Source: Solirubrobacteraceae bacterium (GTDB lineage: Bacteria; Actinomycetota; Thermoleophilia; Solirubrobacterales; Solirubrobacteraceae). Taken from it: DNA of 40,208 nucleotides. Positions 32,473-39,897 of this stretch are shown here, piece after piece. The DNA lies in contig JANWLE010000027.1 of the NCBI GenBank assembly GCA_025451035.1, positions 1-40,208 on the forward strand, given 5' to 3'. Position numbers and translations under genes: made by a program. Within the stretch, counting starts at the first letter, position 1. Each line of letters opens with the position of its first letter. The notes beneath the pieces were generated by a model. The model was not told the DNA's origin. It did not search any database and worked only from the letters and a program-made list of their open reading frames with translations.

Positions 32473-33084
32473 TCAGACGGCCTGGCGGTGAGCGAGCGCC
32501 TTGCCGAGCGTCACCTCATCTGCATACTCGAGGTCGGCGCCCACGGGTAGCCCCGAGGCAAGGCGGGTGATCACCAGCTGCGGGGAGCGCTGGTGCAGCT
32601 CGCCGGCGATGTGAAGCGCCGTCGCTTCGCCCGTGGTGGTCGGGTTGGTCGCCAGGATCACCTCGTGTACCGCCCCTGCGGCGTCCTCGACGCGAGTGAG
32701 CAGCTCTGCGATCTTGAGGTCCTCCGGGTCGACGCCGTCGATTGGCGAGAGGGCTCCCCCGAGGACGTGGTAGACGCCGTGAAATTCATGCGTGCGCTCC
32801 AGCGGGATCACGTCGCTTGGCTCCTCAACGACGCAGATCGTCGAGTGGTCGCGGCGCGGATCCTGGCAGATGCGGCAGCGCGCCTCGTCAGCGAGGTTGA
32901 AGCAGACCTCGCACAGGCCGATCTTCTGCTTGACCTCGAGGATCGCGTTGGCCAGCGCGGCGGCGTCATCGCCGGACGCGCGCAGGATGTGGAACGCCAG
33001 CCGATGGGCGGTGCGGTTGCCGACACCCGGGAGCTTGGAGAGCTCTGTCACCAGCCGCTGGACCGGCGGCGCAAACGTGTTCAC
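32473..33084 (-). CDS. recR: Recombination mediator protein RecR
   Basis: Ring-forming zinc protein that works with RecO/RecF to load RecA at gaps. The 203-residue protein has the helix-hairpin-helix LSKLPGVGNRTAHRLAFHIL, the zinc finger CEVCFNLADEARCRIC (C-x2-C and C-x2-C), and a Toprim domain (STICVVEEPSDVIPLERT, ILATNPTTTGEATALHIA) ending in RLASGLPVGADLEYADEVTLGKAL. The GTG at 33084 has a G-rich ribosome-binding stretch just upstream. It is 8 bp after ybaB in the classic dnaX-ybaB-recR cluster. Confidence 0.97.
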   Translation of the reverse strand: MNTFAPPVQRLVTELSKLPGVGNRTAHRLAFHILRASGDDAAALANAILEVKQKIGLCEVCFNLADEARCRICQDPRRDHSTICVVEEPSDVIPLERTHEFHGVYHVLGGALSPIDGVDPEDLKIAELLTRVEDAAGAVHEVILATNPTTTGEATALHIAGELHQRSPQLVITRLASGLPVGADLEYADEVTLGKALAHRQAV

Positions 33085-33092
33085 GGCCCCCC

Positions 33093-33431
33093 CTACAGTC
33101 CCGGCATCCCGAGCGCACCGAGGTCCAGCCCCCCGGTCAGCCGCCCCATCCGCTCCTCTGCGAGCTGCTGCGCCGAGCGCAACGCCTCGTTGGTCGCGGC
33201 CAGCACCATCTCGCAGAGGATCTCGACATCCTCCGGGTCCAAGGCGCCCGGATCGATCTCGACCGCCTTCACCTGGAGGTCCCCGGAGACCCGCACCTTG
33301 ACCATGCCGCCCCCGGCCGAGGCTTCGAGCACCTCGTTGCGCAGCTGCTCCTGAGCGGCCTGCATTTCCTGCTGCATCTTCTGTGCTTGTCTGAGCATCT
33401 GCTGCATGCCCGGCATCTTCGGTTGGGGCAT
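33093..33431 (-). CDS. YbaB/EbfC family nucleoid-associated protein
   Basis: 112-residue small dimeric DNA-binding protein, known in the family to coat the nucleoid and sometimes to assist RecR. The N-terminal helix is Met/Gln-rich (MQQMLRQAQKMQQEMQAAQE). The core is EASAGGGMVKVRVSGDLQVKAVEIDP, DPEDVEILCEMVLAATNEAL, and the tail is Gly/Leu-rich. GGAGAG precedes the ATG at 33431. It lies between dnaX (69 bp upstream) and recR (8 bp downstream), the usual position. Confidence 0.96.
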   Translation of the reverse strand: MPQPKMPGMQQMLRQAQKMQQEMQAAQEQLRNEVLEASAGGGMVKVRVSGDLQVKAVEIDPGALDPEDVEILCEMVLAATNEALRSAQQLAEERMGRLTGGLDLGALGMPGL

Positions 33432-33500
33432 CTGCTCTCCAATCTGGTCGATCCCACCCCTATGTTGCCTGCCCCTGACGGCAGCGGCCAGCGTCTAACG

Positions 33501-35285
33501 CTAGACGGTGGAGTCTCGTGGCAGCTCTTCGGCGTCGAACTCGGCCATCAGGCGCGCCACGAGATCCTCGTGGCCCGGCTCGCTGGAGCGGCGCTCCCGC
33601 TCCTGCGAGCCCTGCTCGCGCAGCTCGTAGGCGAGCCGCAAGCGCAGCCCCGAGAGCTGATACAGGGCGGTGCCGACCATCGTGCGGTTGGCGTGATCTT
33701 CGGCTTTCTTCTTCAGGAACGCGTCGTTTGGAGCGAACGCGAGAACTAGCTCATCGCCCTTGAGCTCGACCGGCCACGCCTCATCGATCAGCGCGCCGAG
33801 CAGGGCGTTCTCCGAACGGATCAGGTCGACCACGGCCGGCCACAGCGACGCGATCGACTCGAGGTCGCAGGAGACGGCGGGGATCTCGGCAAGACCGTCG
33901 GGCGCCACGGCGCTCGCCTGGGCCTGCTCGGGCTCGCCCTCCGGGTCGGCCACGGCGACGGCGCTCTCGGCGACCGGCGCGGTATTTGCCTGGGACGCCG
34001 CATCAGCGACGGGTGCCTGGCGCGCCACCGGCTCCTCCTCACCCACGGGCCAGAGATCCTCCTCTCCTGGCGCGGTCCGCGGCGGGACTGGCGCGGGCGG
34101 GACCACCCGCGGCGGCGCGGCGAGGGAGCCGGTGGAGCCTCGCTGAGCCTCGAGCCGCTCGATGCGGGCCAGCAGCGCCTGCGTCGAGGCGTCTACCTCG
34201 GGGTTGGCCGCCTTCACCAGCGCCAGCTCCAGCTGTGTCCTTGAGTCAGCGCCCGCCTTGATCGCCTCCATCGCGGCCGCGAGCAGATCGAGTGTCCGCA
34301 CCACCAGCGCACGCGGTATGCGCTCTGCCTGCTCGAGCAGCCTGGTGTCACCCTCGGGTGTGAGGGAGAGCTCGGCGGGGACCTCCTCCATGGTCTGTAC
34401 CACCAGTAGCTCGCGGGCGTGGACCTCCAGATCCGCGACGAACGCGGCGGAGTCGCGTCCCCGCTGCACGCACTTCGCGACCGCGGCCAGCGCGCTCCTT
34501 GAGTCGCCCGCGGCAAGCGCCTCGAAAACGTCCTCCATCAGCGCTGCATCGGCGACGCCCAGCACCGCGAGCACGTCCTCGAGCTTGATCTCGCTGCCGC
34601 TGTAGATCGTCAGCTGCTCGAGCGTCCCGAGCGCGTCGCGGAAGCTCCCGGTCGCCGAGCGGGCGATAGCGACCACGGCCTCGAGCGGGATCTGGATTTC
34701 CTCGGACTCCGCGGCTCTGCGGATGACGCTCGCGATCTGCTCGACGGTCGGCCGGTGGAAATCGAAGCGGTGGCAGCGGTCAATCACCGTCGGGGGAACC
34801 TTCTGAGCCTCGGTGGTGGCGAGCACGAAGACCGTGTTCGGTGGCGGCTCCTCGAGCGTCTTCAGGAACGCGTTCCACGCCGCAGCGGACAGCATGTGCG
34901 CCTCGTCGAGAATGTAGACCTTGTGGCGCCCGGAGACCGGGGCGAAGACGACGCTCTCGCGCAGCTCGCGGATATCGTCAACCGAGTTGTTCGACGCGGC
35001 GTCCATCTCAATCACGTCGAGCGAGGTCGCGTTCGCGATCGCGCGACAGGAGTCGCACGCGCCGCACGGGTCACTGGTTGGGCCGCGCTCGCAGTTCAAG
35101 CAGCACGCGAGGATCTTGGCGGTCGAGGTCTTGCCGGTCCCGCGGGAGCCAACGAACAGGTAGGCGTGGTGGACCTTGCCCTGCTGCACCGCATTGCGCA
35201 GCGTACGCACAACGGGCTCCTGGCCGACCATGTCAGCGAAGCTGCGGGGACGGTGGCGACGATATAGCGAGCGGACGTTCGACAC
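33501..35285 (-). CDS. dnaX: DNA polymerase III subunits tau/gamma
   Basis: Clamp-loader ATPase that holds the replisome together. The 594-residue protein opens with SLYRRHRPRSFADMVGQEPV and has Walker A VGSRGTGKTSTAKIL near residue 45. The zinc module is CCLNCERG, CGACDSC; Walker B is YILDEAHMLS, with sensor 1 LATTEAQKVPPTVIDRCHRFDF. An Ala/Pro/Glu-rich linker (about 360-460) precedes the C-terminal tau domain IASLWPAVVDLIRSENALLGA. I see no slippery frameshift site for a gamma form. The frame is open far upstream, but the GTG at 35285, with GAGG 5 nt before it, gives the family N-terminus; TAGACT lies 10 nt before it. Confidence 0.96.
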   Translation of the reverse strand: MSNVRSLYRRHRPRSFADMVGQEPVVRTLRNAVQQGKVHHAYLFVGSRGTGKTSTAKILACCLNCERGPTSDPCGACDSCRAIANATSLDVIEMDAASNNSVDDIRELRESVVFAPVSGRHKVYILDEAHMLSAAAWNAFLKTLEEPPPNTVFVLATTEAQKVPPTVIDRCHRFDFHRPTVEQIASVIRRAAESEEIQIPLEAVVAIARSATGSFRDALGTLEQLTIYSGSEIKLEDVLAVLGVADAALMEDVFEALAAGDSRSALAAVAKCVQRGRDSAAFVADLEVHARELLVVQTMEEVPAELSLTPEGDTRLLEQAERIPRALVVRTLDLLAAAMEAIKAGADSRTQLELALVKAANPEVDASTQALLARIERLEAQRGSTGSLAAPPRVVPPAPVPPRTAPGEEDLWPVGEEEPVARQAPVADAASQANTAPVAESAVAVADPEGEPEQAQASAVAPDGLAEIPAVSCDLESIASLWPAVVDLIRSENALLGALIDEAWPVELKGDELVLAFAPNDAFLKKKAEDHANRTMVGTALYQLSGLRLRLAYELREQGSQERERRSSEPGHEDLVARLMAEFDAEELPRDSTV

Positions 35286-35295
35286 TTCACCCTCG

Positions 35296-35301
35296 AGTCT
35301 A
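35296..35301 (-). promoter_or_regulatory. -10 hexamer (TAGACT) of dnaX
   Basis: TAGACT on the minus strand ends 10 nt before the GTG at 35285. A GAGG lies between them, so either a very short leader or a leaderless transcript is possible. Confidence 0.4.
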
Positions 35302-35450
35302 TCCACGGCTTGAGGAGACGTTGCGCTAGCCGACCGGTATCGCTCGCAACTGACTGCGAGTGGCCACAATTCTGCGACAGAGATGGGCCCGGCGAGCCCG
35401 TTTTGTGACGAAGGCGGAGCTTGCGCGTGACGGAGCGCGCCCCTTGTGGA

Positions 35451-35456
35451 TAGCTT
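35451..35456 (+). promoter_or_regulatory. -10 hexamer (TAGCTT) of the GT-C glycosyltransferase gene, leaderless layout
   Basis: TAGCTT ends 8 nt before the GTG at 35465, with no Shine-Dalgarno sequence. It is in the 179-bp divergent gap with dnaX. The rest of that gap shows nothing further. Confidence 0.5.
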
Positions 35457-35464
35457 CTGCGCCC

Positions 35465-36934
35465 GTGAGCCTGATACGCAAGCTAGCCTCCCGCCGCCTG
35501 CAGACGCCGATCGCAGTGGTGCTCGGGGCGCTGATCTTGCGTCTGCTCTGCGGGGTCGGATTCGCCAACTACGACACGCTATATGCGCTTGCATGGGGCG
35601 GGCAGCTGGCCCGCGGAGAAGTGCCCGCCTACGGCGTCAAGATCGCTCCCACGCCCCACCCGCTGGTCGAGCTCCTGGGCGTCGTCCTCACGCCGTTGTC
35701 GGCGCGCACGATCGAGAATGTCGTCGTCGCGCTCGGATTTCTGGCGCTGGCTGGCTGCGGCTGGGTCATCTACCGGCTGGGCCGCGAGTGGCTCGGTAAG
35801 GCCAGCGGAGCGTTCGCGGCGCTCATCCTGCTGACACGCGTGCCACTGCTCTCCTACGGCACCCGTGCCTACATCGACGTCCCCTACCTGCTGCTGGTGC
35901 TGTGCGCGCTGCTGGTCGAGACGCGCCGCCGCCGCGCCGGCACGCCAGTGCTCGTTCTGCTGGCGCTAGCAGGGCTGTTGCGCCCCGAGGCGTGGGTGTT
36001 CTCCGCGCTCTACTGGGTCTATCTCACCGGCTGGCTGCCTCGCCGGCTGCGTAAACACCAAATCGACTATGAGCCGCCGCTGGGGCGCAGGCAGCTGTTT
36101 CTGGCGGCGCTGCTGGCGGCCTCAGCGCCGCTAGTATGGATCGTCAGCGACCTGTTGATCACAGGCGACGCGCTGTGGTCGCTCGTCAACACGCGCCACA
36201 CCGCACAGGCGCTGAGCCGTGTCAGCGGGCCAGCGAACGCCGTGCAGTACATCCCGCGGCGCATCGGCGAGATCTTGCGCGTCCCCGTGCTGGTGGGCGC
36301 CGCCTTCGGCGGCATCGCCTCGCTCGTTTGGCTGCGCGACCGCGTGCGGCTGGGGGCTGGCGCGGGCGTGCTAGCCGTGCTCGTCTTCGCCGTCTTCGCG
36401 AGCGCAGGACTGCCGATCGACACCCGCTACGCGTTCCTGACAGCCGCGATCCTCTGCCTCTTCTGCGGCGCGGGCGCATTCGGCTGGCTCGCCCTAGAGC
36501 GTGGCAGCGCACTGCGGCGCTGGTGGCTAATCGGCGGAGTCGCGGTGACGGTCGCGGTGCTCGCCTACATGCCCTCCCAGTACCGCTCGGCCAACCACGA
36601 GCTGAGCAACCTACAGCGCCAGCAGCGCATCCAGAACGACCTGCTCGCGCTCGTCGAAAAGAAGGCGATCACCCTGCGTTGCGGGCCGGTCGGGGTCCCC
36701 AACCACGCCCCCATCCCGCTGCTGGCGCTGTATCTGAAAGCGAGCCCGGCTCGTATCGTGAGCGCCCAGAGCACGCAGATCTCCAGCGGCACCTTCATAG
36801 ATCCCGCCAACGCCGAAGTCCAGAACGACTACATCCTCGACCCGAACGACCCGCCGCCCCGCGAAGTGACCCCCCCGCCGGGCTTCAAGGCGAGCGCCAC
36901 CAGCCGCTCCTGGCTCATCTTCGAAAAGTGCTAG
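35465..36934 (+). CDS. GT-C fold membrane glycosyltransferase (ArnT/PMT-like)
   Basis: 489-residue polytopic membrane protein, probably transferring a sugar from a polyprenyl-phosphate donor to a lipid, protein or wall acceptor outside the membrane. About ten hydrophobic helices cover residues 10-375. The first extracytoplasmic loop has the GT-C type acidic site (FANYDTLYALAWGGQLARGE), then the APTPHPLVELLG region seen in GT39/GT83-like proteins. The soluble tail of about 115 residues has Pro/Asp-rich segments (LDPNDPPPREVTPPPGF). Donor and acceptor unknown. The GTG start at 35465 is chosen from the -10 TAGCTT 8 nt upstream; the frame is open before it. It is convergent with the SRP RNA. Confidence 0.82.
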   Translation: MSLIRKLASRRLQTPIAVVLGALILRLLCGVGFANYDTLYALAWGGQLARGEVPAYGVKIAPTPHPLVELLGVVLTPLSARTIENVVVALGFLALAGCGWVIYRLGREWLGKASGAFAALILLTRVPLLSYGTRAYIDVPYLLLVLCALLVETRRRRAGTPVLVLLALAGLLRPEAWVFSALYWVYLTGWLPRRLRKHQIDYEPPLGRRQLFLAALLAASAPLVWIVSDLLITGDALWSLVNTRHTAQALSRVSGPANAVQYIPRRIGEILRVPVLVGAAFGGIASLVWLRDRVRLGAGAGVLAVLVFAVFASAGLPIDTRYAFLTAAILCLFCGAGAFGWLALERGSALRRWWLIGGVAVTVAVLAYMPSQYRSANHELSNLQRQQRIQNDLLALVEKKAITLRCGPVGVPNHAPIPLLALYLKASPARIVSAQSTQISSGTFIDPANAEVQNDYILDPNDPPPREVTPPPGFKASATSRSWLIFEKC

Positions 36935-36959
36935 CGGCGGCGAGCAGCCGGCTGCAAAG

Positions 36960-37236
36960 AGAGGACCGTGCACCCCTCTTCGAGACTCTCACCACTGCTC
37001 ACAGGTCGCTGACCGAGACTCCGGATCGGGAGCTCCCGCTGCGCCTGCCGAGAATCGCTTAAGGCTGCTTCCTTCCGGACCTGACCTGGTTCACGAGCCG
37101 ACACCGCGCGGGACCCGAGCCATCAACGCCGCAGACAGCGGAGCGAACAGGGCAGGATCCCTCCGAGAGGAATTCAGCCCCGCTAGAGCGGATTGCGGGT
37201 TCAGGGCACCGCTACCTCCCCGCCTAGCACGGTCCA
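36960..37236 (-). ncRNA. ffs: Large-type signal recognition particle RNA with Alu domain
   Basis: RNA scaffold of the SRP for cotranslational membrane targeting. The conserved S-domain core with the GGAA tetraloop (CAGGTCAGGTCCGGAAGGAA, then GCAGCC) lies at 37063-37088. The 5' part carries an Alu-domain sequence very close to Bacillus subtilis scRNA: GCGGGGAGGTAGCGGTGCCC, AATCCGCTCTAGC and GAATTCC (about 37160-37225). The ends pair perfectly: GGACCGTGC (37235-37227) with GCACGGTCC (36971-36963). The inner stem GGCTCGGG/CCCGATCC flanks the S domain. Length is about 277 nt, near the 271 nt of B. subtilis. Ends are approximate. It lies one gene away from dnaX. Confidence 0.93.
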
Positions 37237-37243
37237 ACGAGTG

Positions 37244-37249
37244 ATCCTA
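37244..37249 (-). promoter_or_regulatory. -10 hexamer (TAGGAT) of the SRP RNA gene
   Basis: TAGGAT on the minus strand ends 7-8 nt before the predicted RNA 5' end near 37236. No consensus -35 is visible. This is an independent check on the 5' end given by terminal base pairing. Confidence 0.55.
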
Positions 37250-37346
37250 GCGCGATCGTGCGGGCGGGCCACTCTCTAGCGAGTCCTCTCGCCGCACTGG
37301 CATCCCAGAGCTGATCGTGCGCGAGACGTGATCTGTCCTCGACGGC

Positions 37347-37352
37347 TAAGTT
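37347..37352 (+). promoter_or_regulatory. -10 hexamer (TAAGTT) of the lipoprotein gene, leaderless layout
   Basis: TAAGTT ends 9 nt before the GTG at 37362, with no Shine-Dalgarno sequence. The 125 bp between the SRP RNA 5' end and this gene hold the two divergent promoters and nothing else I can see. Confidence 0.4.
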
Positions 37353-37361
37353 AGCCTGACC

Positions 37362-38144
37362 GTGACAGAGCACAGCGAGCCTCCAGCGCCAGCGGCGGCC
37401 CCGCCACCAGGGGCCAGCCAATCACGTTCCGCGATGGGCTCTCTCGCCGCGGGAGACAAACGCCGCAGAACGCTCACGCTGCTGCTCCTCCCCGCCCTGC
37501 TTGGTCTTATGGTCGGCGGCTGCGGCGGCGCGAGCGGCACTTCGCCGAGCACGCCAGGCCTGGCGCTCGAAAGATCGGATCTAGTGAGCGTCGTCCATGC
37601 CCTCGAGCGGGCGCAGGGATCGGTTCAACTGGAGGCCCAAGCCGCTCGCGTAGCGTGGCCGTTGATAAGCAAAGGGCTGCCGGCGACGATCTCGCCGTCT
37701 CTGCGCGCGCAGCTCGCTCGCGCCAGTGTCGCCGCGAGCGGGATCCGCGCTCCATCCTTCATGACACAGCTCGAACAGCCGACGTTGACCCGACGGGTTT
37801 ACCTCACAGGGCCGGCGGCAGGAATAGCCGGGCTGTTTCAGTCGTTCAGCAACCTCACCGAGCAGGGATGGACGTTGATGACAGCAGCCGCCGAGCGGCT
37901 GAACGGCAGCTCGCCCGCAGCCAACACCTACCTTCGCGCCGCCTCCAAGCTCTACATCAGCTGCGTCTACGACGGGCATTTCGACCTCGCGGCGATCGGC
38001 AAGAACCTGCAACACGACTACCTCACCCTCGGCGGGCCCCAGGTGTTCGGCGGCTCTCTGCCTCAAGCCGAGGTGACGTCGCTGACCAGCTTCTACTCGA
38101 CGCAGCTGCGGCTCGAGCCGCACTCGATCCTGCCACTCGGGTGA
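37362..38144 (+). CDS. Putative lipoprotein, unknown function
   Basis: 260-residue exported protein that I do not recognise. After a Pro/Ala-rich stretch, the basic segment DKRRR is followed by the hydrophobic TLTLLLLPALLGLMV and a lipobox VGGC with cysteine at about 54. This predicts a lipoprotein attached to the outer face of the membrane. The mature part (about 200 residues) is helical and Ser/Ala/Leu-rich, with no metal or catalytic motif. The signal peptide begins unusually far in if the GTG at 37362 is used; an ATG at 37434 would give a normal-length signal. The GTG is favoured only by its -10-like hexamer. Confidence 0.7.
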   Translation: MTEHSEPPAPAAAPPPGASQSRSAMGSLAAGDKRRRTLTLLLLPALLGLMVGGCGGASGTSPSTPGLALERSDLVSVVHALERAQGSVQLEAQAARVAWPLISKGLPATISPSLRAQLARASVAASGIRAPSFMTQLEQPTLTRRVYLTGPAAGIAGLFQSFSNLTEQGWTLMTAAAERLNGSSPAANTYLRAASKLYISCVYDGHFDLAAIGKNLQHDYLTLGGPQVFGGSLPQAEVTSLTSFYSTQLRLEPHSILPLG

Positions 38145-38154
38145 CTGCTCGCCG

Positions 38155-38559
38155 ATGTCGCGCGCCGTCGAGGATCGCAACCGCCGGATGTTGCAGGCGC
38201 GCGACACGATGGACCGCGCCTTCGCGCAGCCGCTCGACGTGCCGGCGCTCGCGCGTGTCGCCCACGTCTCACCGGCGCACTTCAGCCGCCAGTTCCGGGA
38301 GACGTTCGGCGAGACGCCACACCGCTATCTGCAGCGACGTCGCGTGGAGCGCGCGATGGAGCTGCTGCGCGAAACCGACCGCCCTGTGACCGAGATCTGC
38401 CTTGACGTCGGCTTCTGCAGCTTGGGGACCTTCAGCCGCACCTTCCGCGACATCGTGGGCGAGCCGCCGTCGCGCTACCGCGAGCGTTTCGCGGCTGGCG
38501 GCGCCGCCTTGCGCGTGCCGGCCTGCTGGGCGATGGCGTGGCTGCGCCCGGCGGGATAG
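38155..38559 (+). CDS. AraC family regulator, DNA-binding domain only
   Basis: 134-residue protein consisting of little more than the two helix-turn-helix motifs of an AraC domain. HTH1 is LDVPALARVAHVSPAHFSRQFRETFGETPHRYLQRRRVERAMELL; HTH2 is VTEICLDVGFCSLGTFSRTFRDIVGEPPSRYRER. Both are complete, including the conserved GF and P-x2-YR. There is no N-terminal ligand domain, so it either responds through a partner or, like SoxS/MarA, through its own level. It starts 10 bp after the lipoprotein gene and lies upstream of a VOC gene, its likely target or operon partner. Confidence 0.9.
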   Translation: MSRAVEDRNRRMLQARDTMDRAFAQPLDVPALARVAHVSPAHFSRQFRETFGETPHRYLQRRRVERAMELLRETDRPVTEICLDVGFCSLGTFSRTFRDIVGEPPSRYRERFAAGGAALRVPACWAMAWLRPAG

Positions 38560-38597
38560 AGAGCAGATTCGGAGAAGCGTGCCGCGATGCGACCGTC

Positions 38598-38603
38598 TAG
38601 CGT
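38598..38603 (+). promoter_or_regulatory. -10 hexamer (TAGCGT) of the VOC gene, leaderless layout
   Basis: TAGCGT ends 7 nt before the ATG at 38611, with no Shine-Dalgarno sequence, inside the 51-bp gap after the AraC gene. The VOC gene may thus have its own promoter. Confidence 0.45.
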
Positions 38604-38610
38604 GGCGGCC

Positions 38611-39066
38611 ATGATCAAGCGAATCAGCCATACCTTCATCCATGTCCTCGACCAAGACGAGGCGCTCGACTTCTACGTCGGCAAGCTCGGCATGGTCGTC
38701 CACACCGACGCCGATCTCGGGCACATGCGCTTCCTGACGGTGACGCTTCCGGGAGGGGACCCGCCGCAGATCGGCCTGATGCTGCCCGGGCCACCGGCCT
38801 ACGACGAGGCGACCGCCGCGGAGATCCGCGAGCTGGTGGCCAAGGGCGGCGCCGGCGGCGGCGTGATCTTCGAGACCGACGACTGCCATGGCACCTACGA
38901 GCGGCTGCGCGCGGCCGGCGTGGAGTTCACCCAAGAGCCGGTGGAGCGCTTCTACGGGATCGATTGCGCCCTGCGCGACCCCTTCGGGAACCCGATCCGC
39001 TTCACGCAGCCTCCGGACGGCCCGATCGTGGTGCCTTCGCCCGAGGAGCTGCGGGAGCAGTCCTGA
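38611..39066 (+). CDS. VOC (glyoxalase/dioxygenase fold) protein
   Basis: 151-residue vicinal-oxygen-chelate protein made of two beta-alpha-beta3 modules. The first is ISHTFIHVLDQDEALDFYVGKLGMVVHTDADLG, the second GGVIFETDDCHGTYERLRAAGVEF, then ALRDPFGNPIRFTQP. His7 or His11 and the later Glu/Asp positions could bind a metal, but the usual ligand set is not fully clear. Members include glyoxalases, ring-cleavage dioxygenases and antibiotic-binding proteins. An AraC regulator directly upstream suggests an inducible role against a reactive or toxic compound; this is inference. Confidence 0.88.
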   Translation: MIKRISHTFIHVLDQDEALDFYVGKLGMVVHTDADLGHMRFLTVTLPGGDPPQIGLMLPGPPAYDEATAAEIRELVAKGGAGGGVIFETDDCHGTYERLRAAGVEFTQEPVERFYGIDCALRDPFGNPIRFTQPPDGPIVVPSPEELREQS

Positions 39067-39251
39067 CGGCGCCAGCGCTGGAGCAACGACACACAGACGG
39101 CGATTGGCACGCGGAGCACCGTGTCGGCGACACCGTGACCGGCTGCCTGGAGAGCATTGCGGAGGGGCTCAAAGAACCCGTGCGGGCTGACAATCCGGTC
39201 GACGACCGGGAGGTACCTCACGTTGGCATAGCCCGCAGCGGCTGTGGTGTG
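39067..39251. other. 185-bp gene-free stretch between VOC and vapC
   Basis: I see no RNA, hairpin or promoter here. The minus strand is open (VVDRIVSPHGFFEPLRNALQ and onwards) with fairly G/C-rich third positions, but it has no start signal and runs into the VOC gene. At most it is a decayed coding fragment. Confidence 0.35.
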
Positions 39252-39668
39252 TCAGTCCAGTATGCGTAGACGCAGCTTGTCGAGGACATTTGCGATGCGC
39301 TCGAAGTCGTGGTCGCGTGTCCACAGTTCGGCGTTCGCTGAAACTGCGCAGACCGCTATCTCTACGTCGATGAGTGGGGTGGTCTGTCCCTGTTCGGACA
39401 GCTTGGCTGCTGTGTGGCCTATGGTGAGCCAGTCTGCGTGCTTGAGCTCGACCCACACCTGGGCGCCGAGCTGCTCGGCTAGCTCGTCACGTTGCGCTCC
39501 GCGTGCCCCGGCAAGCAGCTCCGCTACCACTGGCCCACAGGTGACTATCTGCTCCTGCTCGATCAGCCGGTCGAGCTCGTCTGCCGGGGGGAGGGTCTCG
39601 CTCTGGGTCGGCTTGGCCGGCGTGGTTCTGAGGTAGTGCACCCAGACTGAGGTGTCCGGAAGGATCAC
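39252..39668 (-). CDS. vapC: VapC-type PIN domain toxin
   Basis: 138-residue PIN ribonuclease, the toxin of a type II toxin-antitoxin pair that cleaves RNA (often tRNA or rRNA) when released. The acidic metal-binding residues are D5 (LPDTSVWV), E50 (VVAELLAG), D101 (LIDVEIAV) and D119/D121 (WTRDHDFERI), so the active site looks intact. The start is GTG at 39668, 11 bp after the antitoxin stop. G+C is lower than in the surrounding housekeeping genes, which suggests horizontal acquisition. Confidence 0.92.
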   Translation of the reverse strand: MILPDTSVWVHYLRTTPAKPTQSETLPPADELDRLIEQEQIVTCGPVVAELLAGARGAQRDELAEQLGAQVWVELKHADWLTIGHTAAKLSEQGQTTPLIDVEIAVCAVSANAELWTRDHDFERIANVLDKLRLRILD

Positions 39669-39679
39669 GGCTGGTGTTT

Positions 39680-39892
39680 CTAGCGTTGGCTGAGTTCGGC
39701 TTGTCTGCTCTTGCGCCAGTAGTCGGGGTCCTCGAAGGTGATCTTCCCTCGCAGTCGGCGGATGCCGCGAGCGGCGTCTCTGCGCAGGTAATCGGTGATC
39801 GCGGTCTCGACGGCCTTCGTCTTTGACTTGCCCTTTGACCGAGCCATAAGGGCATCCATCAGGCCATCGTCCAGCTCTAGCGTCGTTCTCAT
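39680..39892 (-). CDS. vapB: VapB-type antitoxin
   Basis: 70-residue antitoxin. The N-terminal ribbon-helix-helix segment is MRTTLELDDGLMDALMARSK, GKSKTKAVETAITDYLRRDA, typical of VapB proteins that bind DNA as dimers. The C-terminal tail (FEDPDYWRKSRQAELSQR) would wrap around the PIN toxin. It precedes vapC by 11 bp, the normal antitoxin-first order. TAATAT lies 5 nt before the ATG and a TATG-A-CATA palindrome overlaps it, fitting autorepression by the VapBC complex. Confidence 0.9.
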   Translation of the reverse strand: MRTTLELDDGLMDALMARSKGKSKTKAVETAITDYLRRDAARGIRRLRGKITFEDPDYWRKSRQAELSQR

Positions 39893-39897
39893 GGCAG

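Noticed and set aside
33501-35594. Extended N-terminus of dnaX upstream of 35285
   Set aside because: The extra 103 residues have no DnaX similarity, and the family N-terminus SLYRRHRPRSFADMVGQ begins at the GTG at 35285.
36136-37062. 308-codon plus-strand frame inside the GT-C gene running into the SRP RNA
   Set aside because: Arg/Ala-rich out-of-frame shadow of the glycosyltransferase; its end lies opposite the SRP RNA.
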